From Cranoglanis bouderius (lineage: Eukaryota > Chordata > Actinopteri > Siluriformes > Cranoglanididae): a stretch of 64,000 bases of DNA. Location: positions 23,148,527 to 23,212,526 of the forward strand of contig CM042548.1 in assembly GCA_023630585.1 (NCBI GenBank). Direction: 5' to 3'. Made by a program: the position numbers and the translations under genes. The notes under the pieces were generated by a model, which saw only the letters and a program-made list of their open reading frames with translations, was not told where the DNA came from and did no database searches. Positions 35,903-51,098 of the stretch are shown here, piece after piece (the first letter of the stretch is position 1; each line of letters begins with the position of its first letter).

Positions 35903-37629
35903 TTAACCCTTTCATGCATAGGGGTCACTACAGTGGACAGCTATTCAAAAGCCATTTTCTGGCTATTGCAAGGGTTTCAATAGTATAACTGCATAACAGC
36001 CACTAGAGGGGACACTAATTCAATATACAATAGGCTGCCACCTTGCAGCAACTACTTGTAATTACAAAAGAAATGGCATGATGCCCAAGATGGCCGACAT
36101 AACTTCAGATGGCCCGAAGACTTCAGGAATATCTGTACAATCCTTCTATAAAAGAAGAACCACTGAGGCAAAAAAAAATGACAACATCAAGTAATAGCTA
36201 AGGAATAATATTTTTGGCATATTTTTCAAATATTGATTTAAACATTTTAGAAACCCACGATTAACCATGTGTCCAATAAAGTGGACATCATGCATCAATC
36301 AAGTTATAGCACCCTTTATTGGTGTGAACATATTAATTTTTTGTCATTTTTTACTAATTTGTTTTGCTTTTAATTTTTAAATTAACTGATCTATCATTAT
36401 AATACAATTTGCAATTTTCTTTTAGCATTTTGTGTTAGCTCTATTCTGTGATTCGTATCTTGATTTTTGTATTTTGTAGAGTTTGAGAGTAGCACGAAAT
36501 AGAGAAGCCTACAGGACTGTAGATGAGATTCCAAGTCAGTCAAGTGAGGATAGTGACAGTGATGATCATGATGATGATGATGATGATGATGAATGGCAGC
36601 CAGGTAAAGAAGGACCAACAAGTGCTAGTAGTAGTGAGAGTGGAGCTGAGGATGTTGAGGATGCAACAGCCATTGCTGGCATTTAAGAACAAAATAAAAG
36701 AAGGAATACCTGGAAAACCAAAGGCAACCAGTTTAAGGGAAACCTGAGTTAGGAATGTCTGCAGATATAGTTATGTACCTCTCTAATGACATACAGAAGA
36801 AGAATCACAAGGTATTTTTTGACAATGTCTTCTGCACCATTCCACTCCTTCAGACACTGAAACTAAAGAGCATCTATGGAACTGGCACGTGTAGAATTAA
36901 CAGACTCCAGGAAGCACAGCTGAAACTGAAAATTGAAAAGGAGCTCAAAGAAGAGGGACAAGGGGCATGTCCTGTTGGCAGCAACACTGACAACATCAGC
37001 ATCACACAATGTTTAGACAGTTCACTGACCACATGGCTTCATCCTGTGCTGGTCATTGCCCACCTGATTTGGCCCAGAGATGGAGCAAGAAAGACAAAAA
37101 GACAGTTAGCATTCCAAGGCCATTTTCAGTAAGGCTACACAATTAACACATGGGAGGAGTAGAGCTCATGGATCAATGTGTTGCAGTGTATCCTCATCAA
37201 CGCAAAAACAAACGGTGGTACATCAGAGTGTTCTGTCACTTTCTAGATGTGACTATTGTAAATGCCCGGCACCTGTATTGAATGTCAGGACTGGAAAAGA
37301 AGGATCTTCTGCATTTCAAGGCATCTGTAGCCAGGGCATTAATAAATGCAAGTTCCATCCTGATAAACAAAAGAGGAAGACCCAGTGGAACCCCACTTCC
37401 TTTGAAGCGCAGAACAGTGTCCAAGACACCCCTTGAAGTCAGTTTGGCCCTGGAAGCCACTGGCCCAATCTCACTGAATGCAAAAAGGCCAACAGATGCC
37501 ATGATGCTGCCTGCACAAGAAAAACCAAGTCCATCTGCATATAGTGTCGTGTGGCTAGATGCTTTGCCAGTTTCCATCATAAATAGCTCTAATGAACTAA
37601 TATACATTTTAGAAACACTGAAGAAATGA
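35903..37629 (+). pseudogene. piggyBac-type transposase (PGBD-like), internally deleted
   Basis: TTAACCCTTTCATGCATAGG at 35903 looks like a piggyBac left end at its TTAA target. Coding begins near 36483 with LRVARNREAYRTVDEIPSQS and an acidic run (DDHDDDDDDDEWQPG) encoded by a (GAT)n stretch. Later blocks are KNHKVFFDNVFCTIPLLQTL (about 36810, holding the second catalytic D in FFDN), EELKEEGQG-like sequence, MGGVELMDQC (about 37151, third D) and RWYIRVFCHFLDVTIVNA (about 37215). The region with the first catalytic D is missing between about 36750 and 36755. A frameshift follows near 37270, after which MSGLEKKDLLHFKASVARAL runs to a TGA at 37627-37629. No right-hand TTAA terminus was found. 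Inactive. Confidence 0.85.
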
Positions 37630-37647
37630 AATTTGGCTTGTTTGTAA

Positions 37648-37648
<1 letters not shown>

Positions 37649-37712
<64 letters not shown>
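37649..37712. repeat. (AAT)n microsatellite
   Basis: About 21 AAT units immediately after the PGBD-like frame. Confidence 0.95.
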
Positions 37713-37713
<1 letters not shown>

Positions 37714-38239
37714 TTTAATGGAACTTTTAGAGACTCTTTTAGAGATTTGTAGAGACAATTACCCCCACCCACAAGGTTTGAAGAAGCACTTTTGTTAAAA
37801 AAAAAACATCTCCTTACAGAAAATTTTACCATGTCAACAATTTTTAACATTTTAAAATTTTTAACATGTACTCGTCCACTGTACACGTCACTGTGAATGA
37901 GCTGTTGCTATAGAAACGATAAGGTATTAGCACGAGCACATTAATATAAACCTGTGATTTGCAGCTGTGCTACTGTCAGAGCTGCTGTTATAGAAAACTA
38001 ATCAACACCATCAACATCAATCAATATCAACATTGATAAATGAGGCTCAGGGTTTGTTAATATTTAATGTTAATTTTTTACTGCCATCTCAGCTTCCTGT
38101 TTCTGAGGTGTTTCCATGAGAAATGATCTAATTATCTCATAAAAGTAAATCATTTTAGTCAGAATAACACCAGACTGTGTTTAATTTTAAACTGTCAGAG
38201 CTCAGCCCTGGCTCCAGACTCAGTTACTGAATAATCTGC
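37713..38239. repeat. Dispersed repeat, no gene
   Basis: AACATCTCCTTACAGAAAAT at about 37806 repeats a block near 11500. The following ~400 bases (for example GAGCTGTTGCTATAGAAACG) look like one dispersed family. No coding capacity is seen. Confidence 0.5.
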
Positions 38240-40110
38240 TTTAGGATGAAGGGCAAAAACAGTGTTCCTCAAATACAACACATTAAACAGCATGATTCAC
38301 TCTTGACTTCAAAACAGGAAATTGCAAATATTTTAGCTAAAACTTTCGAAAAGAATTCATCAATTGAAAACTGTATTCCTGCTTTCCAAACTTTTCATGC
38401 TCAACAAGGAAAGGAGAAAATTGATTTTAGCTCTACTAATACAGAGCCATACAACAAGGTTTTTTCAATGGAAGAGCTACAATGAGCCCTTAAAAAATCC
38501 CACGACACAGCTGTTGGACCAGATAAAATTCACTATCAATTTTTAAAGAATCTACCTCACCTTTTTCTGAAAATGCTTCTTAGAATTTTTAACTCTATCT
38601 GGATATCGGGAAAAATCCTATCCTCTCGGCATGAAGCAGAAATAATACCTATTCCAAAGCCAGGAAAAGACCATAATGATCCTTTTAATTATCCCCCTAT
38701 AGCTCTAACCAGTTGTTTATGCAAAACAATGGAGAGGATGGTTAATGACCGCCTGGTTTGGATACTGGAATCTGAACATCACATAAGTAATGCCCAATGT
38801 GGTTTCAGGAAAGGTCGAAGCACTACAGACCATCTTGTCTGTCTTGAAAGTTATATTCGTGATGCTTTAATTAGGAAAGAACATGTTGTAGCTGTCTTTT
38901 TTGATTTGGAGAAAGATTATGACACGACATGGAAACTTGGAATTTTAAAGGATTTGTACCAAATGAATTTTAGAGGACATTTGCCTACCTTCATCGAAAG
39001 ATTTCTATCGAACAGACTTTTTAGAGTCAAGGTAGCAAACACCCTGTCTGGCCTGCATAAACAGGAACTCTGTGTACCTCAAGGCAGTATTTTATCTGTA
39101 ACTCTTTTTAGTATTAAAATACACAGCATTGCAAAAGTATTGGTTCTGATGTTCACTGTAGTTTATATGTAGATGATATCTGTATTTGCTACAGAAGCAG
39201 GTACATGAATGCTATTGAATGAAAAATCCAACTGAAGATAAACAAAATTCAATCTTGGTCAACACAGAACGGGTTCAAGTTCTCACAAACAAAAACTGTC
39301 TGTATGCATTTCTGTCAGCTTCGTTCAATGCACAATGAACCAGAGCTGTTTATGGATGGATTGCCCATTAAAGTTGTAAAAGAGACCAGTTTTCTTGGTA
39401 TCACTTTTGACAGCAAATTGTATTTTACCCCTCACATTAAAACACTTAAAAAGAAATGTTTTAAAGGTTTTATCTAAAACCAAATGAGGAGCAGACAGCT
39501 CAACTCTTATGAATTTATACAGAACTTTGATTCACTCAAAACTGGATTATGGAATCATTTATGGATCAGGCAGGAAATCATATATAAGTCTTTTGGATAC
39601 TGTACACCACCAAGACATACGACTGGCTTTAGGAGCCTACAGAACATCACCAGTCTAAAGTCTATATGTGGAAGCCAGTGAACCTTCCCTGGAAATGAGA
39701 TGACTAAAGTTGTCTCTACAATATGCAATAAAACTTAAAACAAATAAAGAAATCCAGCCTATTCAGCAGTTTTTTCAAGTCAGCACTCAATAATATATGA
39801 AAGAAAACCAAGTTACATCCGTCCATTTGGTCTACGCATCAGGACTCATCTGGAGAATCTGAAAGTAGATTTAAACATTTTGGAACAGACACATTTTTGT
39901 AGAATTCCTCCATGCGATCTCAAAAAGCCGAAAATTTATTTGGATTTAACAAGAAATCAAAAACTCATCCAAATGACTATCAGCAACAATTTTTGGACAT
40001 AAGAGCAAAGTTCCCACAACATTCCCCAATATACACAGATGGATCAAAATCTGAAAATCCAGTGGCAGCAGCTTATTCAACATATCAACTACGTCAGGGT
40101 ATACCACCGA

Positions 40111-40167
<57 letters not shown>

Positions 40168-41022
40168 CTGGATATCTCATAGAATTCTAAACTATCCAGT
40201 TATAAATATAGATCAGTGGGGTAAACACATCCTGACCAAAGTCCCGTTTTCACTGCAGAAGCAAATGCGCTATTGTTGGCATTGAAGTTTATTGAGACTT
40301 CTTCACAACAAGGTTTTTTATTAATAACTGATTCAAACTCATGTCTTGAAACATTGGAATCTATAAAAACTGATCACCCAACAATTGTGAAGATTTTAAT
40401 CAAATTGTCATCTCTTGAATCAAGAAATATTCATATTTTTTTCTGCTGGGTACCTGGTCACTCAGGAATCTCTGGTAATGAACAAGCAGACAGGGCTGTT
40501 AAAGAAGCTTTATCTACAGAACCAGTTAAATTCACTATACCTTTTACAGACCTGAAACCAACATTAAATACATACACCAGAAATAAATGGCAATTGGAAT
40601 GGGATCAGTGCTTTAACAACAAATTACATGAAAAAAATCTTGATGTTGAACATTTTAATAATCGCTGGGATCAAGTCATTTACACACGGTGCCCGATAGG
40701 ACACTGAAGATTAACACATACATATTTATTATCAGGAGAAAATTCCACAAAGTGTTCATCCTGTCAGAATCCAATGTCTATTAAACATTTTGCTAGACTG
40801 TAATACTGTTACTCCTCTGAGAAACTTGTTTTATTCTGTTGATACTTTTGAAAAGGATTTTAACCAAGTAAACCCAAATGCAGTTTTAAGATTTTTAGAA
40901 AAAATAAATCTTAAACATCATATTTAGTTTTACCTCTGTATAACTAAACCTGGCTTTCGCCATGAATATAGCCATAGAAGCTGGATTGGCATTAAACAAA
41001 CAAACAAACAAACAAATAAAGT
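38240..41022 (+). pseudogene. Nimb-like (I-clade) LINE: reverse transcriptase plus RNase H
   Basis: The 5'-truncated element begins with KQHDSLLTSKQEIANILAKT. After a TGA at 38483-38485 the reverse transcriptase runs AVGPDKIHYQFLKNL, AEIIPIPKPGKDHNDPFNYP, SNAQCGFRKGRSTTDHLVCL, VVAVFFDLEKDYDTTWKLGI (first catalytic D) and QELCVPQGSILSVTLFSI. LYVDDICICY (YVDD at 39166-39177) is intact but one frame away. RNase H follows: QHSPIYTDGSKSENPVAAAY, a (TA)n interruption, then TAEANALLLALKFIE, LLITDSNSCLETL and FCWVPGHSGISGNEQADRAV. The 3' end is GCCATAGAAGCTGGATTGGC plus an (ACAA)n tail. An RNase H downstream of the polymerase is typical of the I/Nimb group. Confidence 0.88.
40112..40162. repeat. (TA)n inside the LINE RNase H region
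   Basis: About 25 TA units interrupt the RNase H coding frame between QLRQGIPPIY and the continuation near 40230. Confidence 0.93.
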
Positions 41023-41990
41023 TGACCTGTGAATGAATTGTTCCTAATTGTCCCTTATGCAATTAAATGCTTTTTTGCTTAAAACAATAAACTGATATGT
41101 AAATTTGATGCTTATTAACAGTTAATCCTGTTTTCTCATTCATCTGCAGAGTGTCTGTGTAGCAGGAATATGTTGTTACACCAGATTATATATTTTATTT
41201 ATCCATTCATTTTATTTGTATTTTATTGTAATTATTATTTGTTATGGGGCATTTTATTTTGAAAGAAGGTTGTGCGCTTTTATTTAAGGTAATAATCACT
41301 GTATGCACGTCGGCTGACGTCATACGCAGGTGAGAGGTGGAGATCGTAAGGAAATTGGGGTTGGTCCTCTTTCTGGCGATGCCATTAGAGAGCAGAGGTC
41401 CGGTTTCATGAGCTCTGTTCACCTGATGGAAAATGAGGGTTTATAAGGTGTTCATTTCATGTTTAAATGATCAGATATGAGAAAGTATTTGATGTGATGT
41501 TGTAGTTAACCATGAGTTTGAGTTATTAGTGTGTTAAATGAAGTTTATTTGAGTGATAATGGGTGAATAGTATACTGCGTCACATGGCGGCGTGAAGTGT
41601 GTGCATCGCGTGTGAGAAATGTGTTAGCGGCTAAGGGGCTAACATTCATTAACTATATTGCGATTTATATATATGGATTGATAATGATATATATTTTGGA
41701 GTTATGAATATGATGGAAGGAATGAGATGCTGTGTGTTCTCTGATTAACTACCTGTGTATTTAAAATATTTAGTGGTTAACAGGCAATGCAGAGCATGGC
41801 ATCGCAGATAACTGCCTGTTTGTTTATGTGTTTTACTACTCAGAGAGCAGAGGCACTGAAATTAAATCACCCGTGATAAAAACCAGCTTTGTGTGGAAAC
41901 TTTTTTTTTTTTTTTTTTTTTTTACATCACAAAGATGAACACAACGCAGAGGAACAGCCGCTACACATGCTTCAGTCGCTATCTCTTGTT
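41023..41990. other. Possible promoter-like DNA, no gene recognised
   Basis: A perfect CRE palindrome TGACGTCA at 41315-41322 is followed by ACGCAGGTGAGAGG, which could be a splice donor of a non-coding first exon. A poly-T run lies at 41901-41923. There is no coding evidence. Confidence 0.3.
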
Positions 41991-42009
41991 TTGGGTTTAG
42001 CTGTGGACC

Positions 42010-42720
42010 TACAGTAGTTGAAGCCCTTATGCATCGTTTTCATGATTACAGGGATGAATCCTACTTTGGAGGACTCTGGAAAGATGCCTTAAATACTGCT
42101 GAATAATGCAATGTTGAGACTAAACCAATTCCAAAATGAAAGTCAAAATCTAGCATAAAGCTCCAAGGATACAGCACAATGGCTTATTAGGTGTGTTCTG
42201 AGATTACAAAGTACACTTTTCACACCGGTATATTCTACCCTGTTCTCGATAGTATGCTGAGTGAGCTAAACCAACCAATCTCTAAACAAAACTGTGAAAT
42301 TATGATGGGAATCCAAGTGTTAAATCCCAAAAGTGCCATTTTCTGCCAAGAGGAAGCACTCTTTCCATTTGCCTCTACTTATGAATGCAACACTGAAGAC
42401 CTCAGACATGATATTCATCAAATGAAATGAATTCTGGAGAGGAAAGTGCAAAATGGCATACAGAAAAACACTAGTGTAGTAGAAAGAAGTATTCCATGGG
42501 CTTGTTGTGCAACATTGCAGTTACCAAACCTGTGAGTACAGCTGCATGTTAACGCAGCTTCTCCACTCTCAAGCTGGTTAAAACTTACCTGCGTTCAAAC
42601 ATGGATGATGATAGACTGAGCAGTCTAAGTGTGGAGTCATCGCAAGCAAAGTCTTTGATCCTAGATGAGTTTGTGAATATATTTGCTTTAAACCACAACA
42701 ATCACAGAATCCAGTTGTAA
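42010..42720 (+). pseudogene. hAT (ZMYM/DUF4371-type) transposase C-terminus, decayed
   Basis: An open piece (42191-42430) reads TKYTFHTGIFYPVLDSMLSE, LNQPISKQNCEIMMGIQVLN and FPFASTYECNTEDLRHDIHQ. After stops it continues with LERKVQNGIQKN and, near 42655-42716, LILDEFVNIFALNHNNHRIQ. These match the C-terminal half of the large fish hAT family often annotated as zinc finger MYM-type protein 1-like. The catalytic N-terminal half and terminal repeats are not visible. Multiple stops make it a fossil. Confidence 0.8.
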
Positions 42721-43796
42721 GTGATAAAAGCTTAATTTGTTTTGATGACAAATTGTAAGTCAGACTTTCACTTAATATAAATTCTCATTTGAAATCAGTA
42801 CAGAGTTGCCAGGCTTTTGTGGTCCTTTTTAAATGATGTTTTTGCAGCTTTGGGAGATATTACATTTACTCTGAAACCAGAAATCATAGTAAAGATTTGA
42901 CTGATTAAATATATTATGATGTTGACTTTCAGATCCTATGTAGTTATTTGCTCTAACAGCACCATAAGTTAACCTGAACATTTTTAACATAATGACTTTC
43001 TTTCATGAAACACAAAAGGATATGTTAGGCATAATATTAATCTCAAGTCACCATGACTGAGGTTAACGTTCTGCCTTAGATCTCCTTGGGTTTGAAGAAA
43101 GTAACTCATACAGGCTTGGAACAATATGAAACTGGTGTAAACGGTGATATAATTTTCATTTGTGTGTGAATAAACAGACCAATTAATTATTGACGCTTGT
43201 ACTGGGCACCTAAAATAGCCTAGTATTTTAAGGTTGAACACAATTTTTGTTTGTATAATGACATTTTCAGTGCCACCTGACTGGCCTACGCTGCGCTACG
43301 GATCAAAATCATCTCTCTCAACTCAACACAAAGTGACCTCTGACGAAGAAAACTATGGATTTGAAAGCATTTGTGCCGGATGTGAAGAACTGGACTCTGG
43401 GTGAGATCGCCTGTGCTGAGGGGCTGTTACTGTGTTTACTGCCGCTTGCGGAGAGGAAGCGCTCCTCCTGACCACACTCAGCCTCCTCACGGTAGGAGGA
43501 GCTTCAGTCGGTCATGTGACTTTACTGCCTCACTGCTTTTACAATAAATCATGTTCAAGTCACACTGTGTTACAGTCTATTGTTATCTACCTTACAAGTG
43601 TAACGTCTGACGGTATCAAACTGATTTCTGAATCAACCTGGACTCAGCACAGAAGTTTCTCTGTTTCTTTGAGCTGTGAATCCATATCAGTAACACCACT
43701 CTGGCCCCGGTTTGACCGGGAGTAACCCCCTTTTTCTTCTCATACCAGATGCCATTGGAATGCTACAGGGGGGACACGACTCCCCTCTTCAGACAC
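42721..43796. other. Mostly non-coding; one weak candidate first exon
   Basis: ATG at 43354 (context AAAACTATGG) opens 39 codons, MDLKAFVPDVKNWTLGEIAC..., with a donor-like GTGAGA at 43401-43406 after 16 codons. It could be the first exon of the gene at 45.5 kb, but nothing joins them with certainty. The rest shows no gene. Confidence 0.25.
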
Positions 43797-43797
43797 A

Positions 43798-43845
<48 letters not shown>
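43797..43845. repeat. (CA)n microsatellite
   Basis: About 24 CA units, followed by a shorter run at 43869-43878. Confidence 0.95.
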
Positions 43846-43846
<1 letters not shown>

Positions 43847-44179
43847 GCTTACCTACACATGCACATGCGCACACACACAAGCTTACCTTCCACACACAAT
43901 GGAAAAATCTCTCTTGAATGTAACATGTAATTATATGTAATTATTCGATGTCCAGATAGTTTTCTTATTTGCAAATATTGTGTGTCTATGTAACCAACCT
44001 AGGATGATTCTGGATAGTTTAATTTAGGATATTATTTTAAATGTCTGTAACCATGTTTTACCTGTAATATTTTTATAATTCCATCGAATTTGGTATGTAA
44101 TTAATCGTCTCTTGATGCTCTGATTGATTATGCATATCATATTGCAATGGGATACATTATTTCATGCTTGTTCTTAATC

Positions 44180-44430
44180 GCATATATAATACAGTTTAAA
44201 CCGGCTCCTCCCAGGACATGCAAATCCAGGTCTGAGACCAGACAAAGAGAGTTCATCCCGCCAACACATCCAACTTCCTGATTGGCCAATAGCCCAGAGA
44301 GGTGTGTGCATTGGTGTTGTCTTTAAAAACAACAACACGCATTGAAACTCTCTCTTCAGCTCCTCTTCCTGCTCTTCCTGCTTTTACCGTTTCCGGCACG
44401 TGCTCTGCCCATAGGCTGGCTACAACCACA
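44180..44430 (+). promoter_or_regulatory. Promoter-like cluster (octamer, CCAAT, E-box)
   Basis: ATGCAAAT at 44218-44225, overlapping ATTGG/CCAAT at 44281-44290, a TTTAAAA-type box at 44322-44328 and CACGTG at 44397-44402 occur in order within 200 bases. Such spacing suits a polymerase II promoter or an LTR U3 region. No transcription unit can be tied to it from sequence alone, though the gene at 45518 lies downstream on the same strand. Confidence 0.3.
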
Positions 44431-45517
44431 CTCTCTCTCCCGGACAAAAGATGCAACCACCTCATGGCCCACGCCTTTTCAAACCACAAACCACCGAACC
44501 CAACGCGAACTCCTACTGGACCGCGCGCAAAACTTTCAAACCGTTGATCAAATCAGTTGATGAGCTTGGCTTAAGAATTTAGTTTATTTCCATAGTATAA
44601 TGTTTACCCCATTAGCAGGTCACTTTTATCAACCCTGGCTACTGGTTTTACACTAAATTGTGCTTAGCTAACACACTAAATAGTGATTTTAGCCTGTTAG
44701 CATGGTAAACTTTGTTACGGAAGTGTGTTGTCTACTTAGCGATCTCAGCTAATCATTTATACAGTGTCATAATGAGTATAAAGGTAGTTCGCTTGCTGAA
44801 CTCGGTTAAAGGCTTGTGTAATAATTCCACAGTATAATATTTATATAGATTTGGGAGATGGACAGGAGGTTTTAGAGAGTTTAATCATGTCACCTGAACA
44901 GTGAATTTACACAAGCTGACTACTAATGCTGTGGTTTGTCTGCTTCTTTACAACGAGAAGTTAACTAGCTAACTCTCAAACTTTCAGGGTTATTAACGTT
45001 TAACCATTAATAGGAAAGGAGAGAAAAATTACCAGCTTCTCTCTCTGTCTAGTTTTTTTTAACCTCTCTCTCTCTCTCGTTCAGACCTGTGTTCATTTAG
45101 GATTGGTAAATAAAATGTGTTTTAGTTGAAAAAACCTCTACTTGCCAACACTAAAGTATGATCTCTGTGTGGGGAAACTCTGGTCTAATATTCGCTACAC
45201 TGATAACAAACCTGTCTACTTAGCTTGGTAGCTAACATTAAGATAAAAATTGAGCAGAGCTAAACATTACAATGAGTAGCTGGTAAAATATTCTCCTTTC
45301 TTATTAATGCTTAAACATGAATTATACAGTTTAACAGTTAGCTGAATGCTGGTGCACTTGAAAACATGGCTACCCATTTTAAGGTCTCAGCACAATACAA
45401 TATTTATACTAATGTTACTAACTAATAAACTTGGCTGTTGGTTTTAAATATACAATAGAAAATATTAGTTGTAAATGAAGTTGTAATTCTGAGTCACATA
45501 AAAGTAATTTATTGCAG
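44431..45517. other. No coding exon recognised
   Basis: AT-rich DNA with no supported exon. If the 45.5-kb gene starts upstream, this is intron. Confidence 0.35.
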
Positions 45518-48920
<3,403 letters not shown>

Positions 48921-48956
48921 TGAATACAACGTCATACTTTTAACTCTTTATACACT

Positions 48957-49995
48957 TAATAGGAAGATCTGTACACCTGCACATTTTTGTAATTATCCCA
49001 TCAGCCAATCATGTGGCAGCAGCACAATGCATAAAATCATGCAGATACAGGTCAAGAGCTTCAGTTAATGTTCACATCTAATATCAGAATGGAGAAAAAG
49101 TGTGATCGCTATAACGTTAACCATGGCATGGTTGTTGGTAGCAGACAGGCTGGTTTGAGTATTTCAGAAACTGCTGATCTCATGGGATTTTCACACACAA
49201 CAGTCGCTAGAGTTTACAGAAGGTTGCAAAAAACAAAAAACACTGAGTGAGTGACAGTTCTGTGGGCGGGAACGCCTTTTTGATCAGAGAGATCAGAGGA
49301 AAATGGCCAGATTGGTTCAATTTCTTGCAGCCAAGAACAGGAATCTGAGGCTATCATAGGCACAGGCTTACCCAAACTGGACAGTTGGAGGTTAGAAAAA
49401 AAAAATCACCTTGTCTGTTTCTAGTCTTCAGCTGTCCAGTTTGGGTGAGTCTATGCCCATGATAGCCTCAGATTGTTCTTGGCTGACAGGAGTGGAACCT
49501 GATGTGGTCTTCTGTTGTAGCCCATCCACCTCAAGCTTTGATGTTTGAAGACACTTTTCTGCTCACCATGGTTGTAAAGAGTGCTTATTTGAGTTACTGT
49601 AGACTTCCTGTCAGCTCAGACCAGTCTAGTCATTCTCCTCTGATCTCTCTCATCAACAAGGTGTTTAAGCCTGCAGACCCTCCACTCACAGGATGTTTTT
49701 TTTGTTTTTCACACCATTCTGTATAAACTCTAGAGACTGTTGTGTGTGAAAATCCCAGGAGATCAGCAGTTTCTGAAATACTCAAACCAGCCCATCTGGC
49801 ACCAACAACTATGCCACAGTTAAAGTCACAGAGATCAGACTTTTCCCCCATTCTGATGTTTGATGTGAACATTAACTGAAGCTCTTGACCTGTATCTGCA
49901 TGATGTAATGCATTGTGCTGCTGCCACATGATTGGCTGATTGGATAACTGCATAAATGAGCAGGTGTACAGGTGTTCCTCTTAAAGTGGATGGTG
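48957..49995. mobile_element. Fold-back Tc1-like element with ~360-bp inverted arms
   Basis: The left arm (48965-49330) and the right arm (49990-49630, inverted) both contain TGTACACCTGC, ATCATGCAGATACAGGTCAA and the start of a Tc1/mariner transposase. The left reads CDRYNVNHGMVVGSRQAGLS, ISETADLMGFSHTTVARVY. The right, on the minus strand, reads CDFNCGIVVGARWAGLSISE, TADLLGFSHTTVSRVY. This helix-turn-helix part would bind the transposon ends. The centre is itself palindromic (CCCAAACTGGACAG at 49372 against CTGTCCAGTTTGGG at 49432). No catalytic domain remains, so this is a non-autonomous inverted duplication. Confidence 0.8.
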
Positions 49996-50547
49996 AGTGT
50001 AAGTTACACTTAATGTGGAACTTTCACAAGAAGTTTGTTCCCTTTTCATCCTTTGTTACATTTCATATTTCTTTTCCATCACTACATTGCTCATGCTCTC
50101 CACAGGTAAGTATAAATTAATTTAGTTATACTTCAATTAAGGCAGTATTAAAAAAAATCTCTTTTCTTGTCTTCCTTAACAAGTCTGGACAAAGAACCCA
50201 GGACTTGAGGACCAGAACTGTATAATCATTTGTAGCCTGTGTAGCATTTTTATAATTTTCCATCATAATTGTAATGATTGCTTTATAATTGGATTTCTAG
50301 GTTTAGTGTAAATGATGTGTCTGTGTTTGCCTTTCATCCAATATAATTTCTACCATTATCATCCCTAAAAACTCATCCCTCTATGAATCCCCCCAATCAC
50401 CCCTCATCCCTCTATGTAGAGCCTAAAGATTATATTCTGAATAGATCATAGCTGTAAATAGGATTAACTTTTAGTACAGTGCTTATATATTTTAATAAAA
50501 GATTTTTTGCTCCTATTGCAGCCTCATTCTGATCATTTCTATGCATC

Positions 50548-50642
<95 letters not shown>

Positions 50643-51096
50643 TCTCACTGATATGTCATTTCGAGTGCAGGACAATAAATACACAGAACAGAACAACAGA
50701 TACTCAGGACAGTAAATACACAGAACATGGGCTATAAACTGTAAGCTATTTTGTAGTGTAGCAGCAATGAGTATATCACTGCATATTGGCAGCAAAAAAT
50801 AGTTCCATAATAAATTGACTGAGGTGTGCTGTGTTTTGTATTGACAAATGCAGAAATGACATCATTATAGTATAGCATGTATATCAAGCCATCACTCTAT
50901 TACTTTTTAAGAATAAATATGTTTTAATCAGCACTCTTCAAGGTGTTTTCCAAAACAGCGTTTCATATATGAAAAAAAAATGGTTACAAAAATGCTTAAG
51001 TTGGTGAGAAGATAAATGTTTACAATTCAGAGTGCATAAAATACGGCTATAAAATAGAAACCAAATCAGTGCCCACAGTCCATCACCATTATATAT
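49996..51096. other. No gene; (TA)n at 50552-50638
   Basis: AT-rich DNA with one (TA)n array of about 43 units and no coding family. Confidence 0.6.
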
Positions 51097-51098
51097 TA

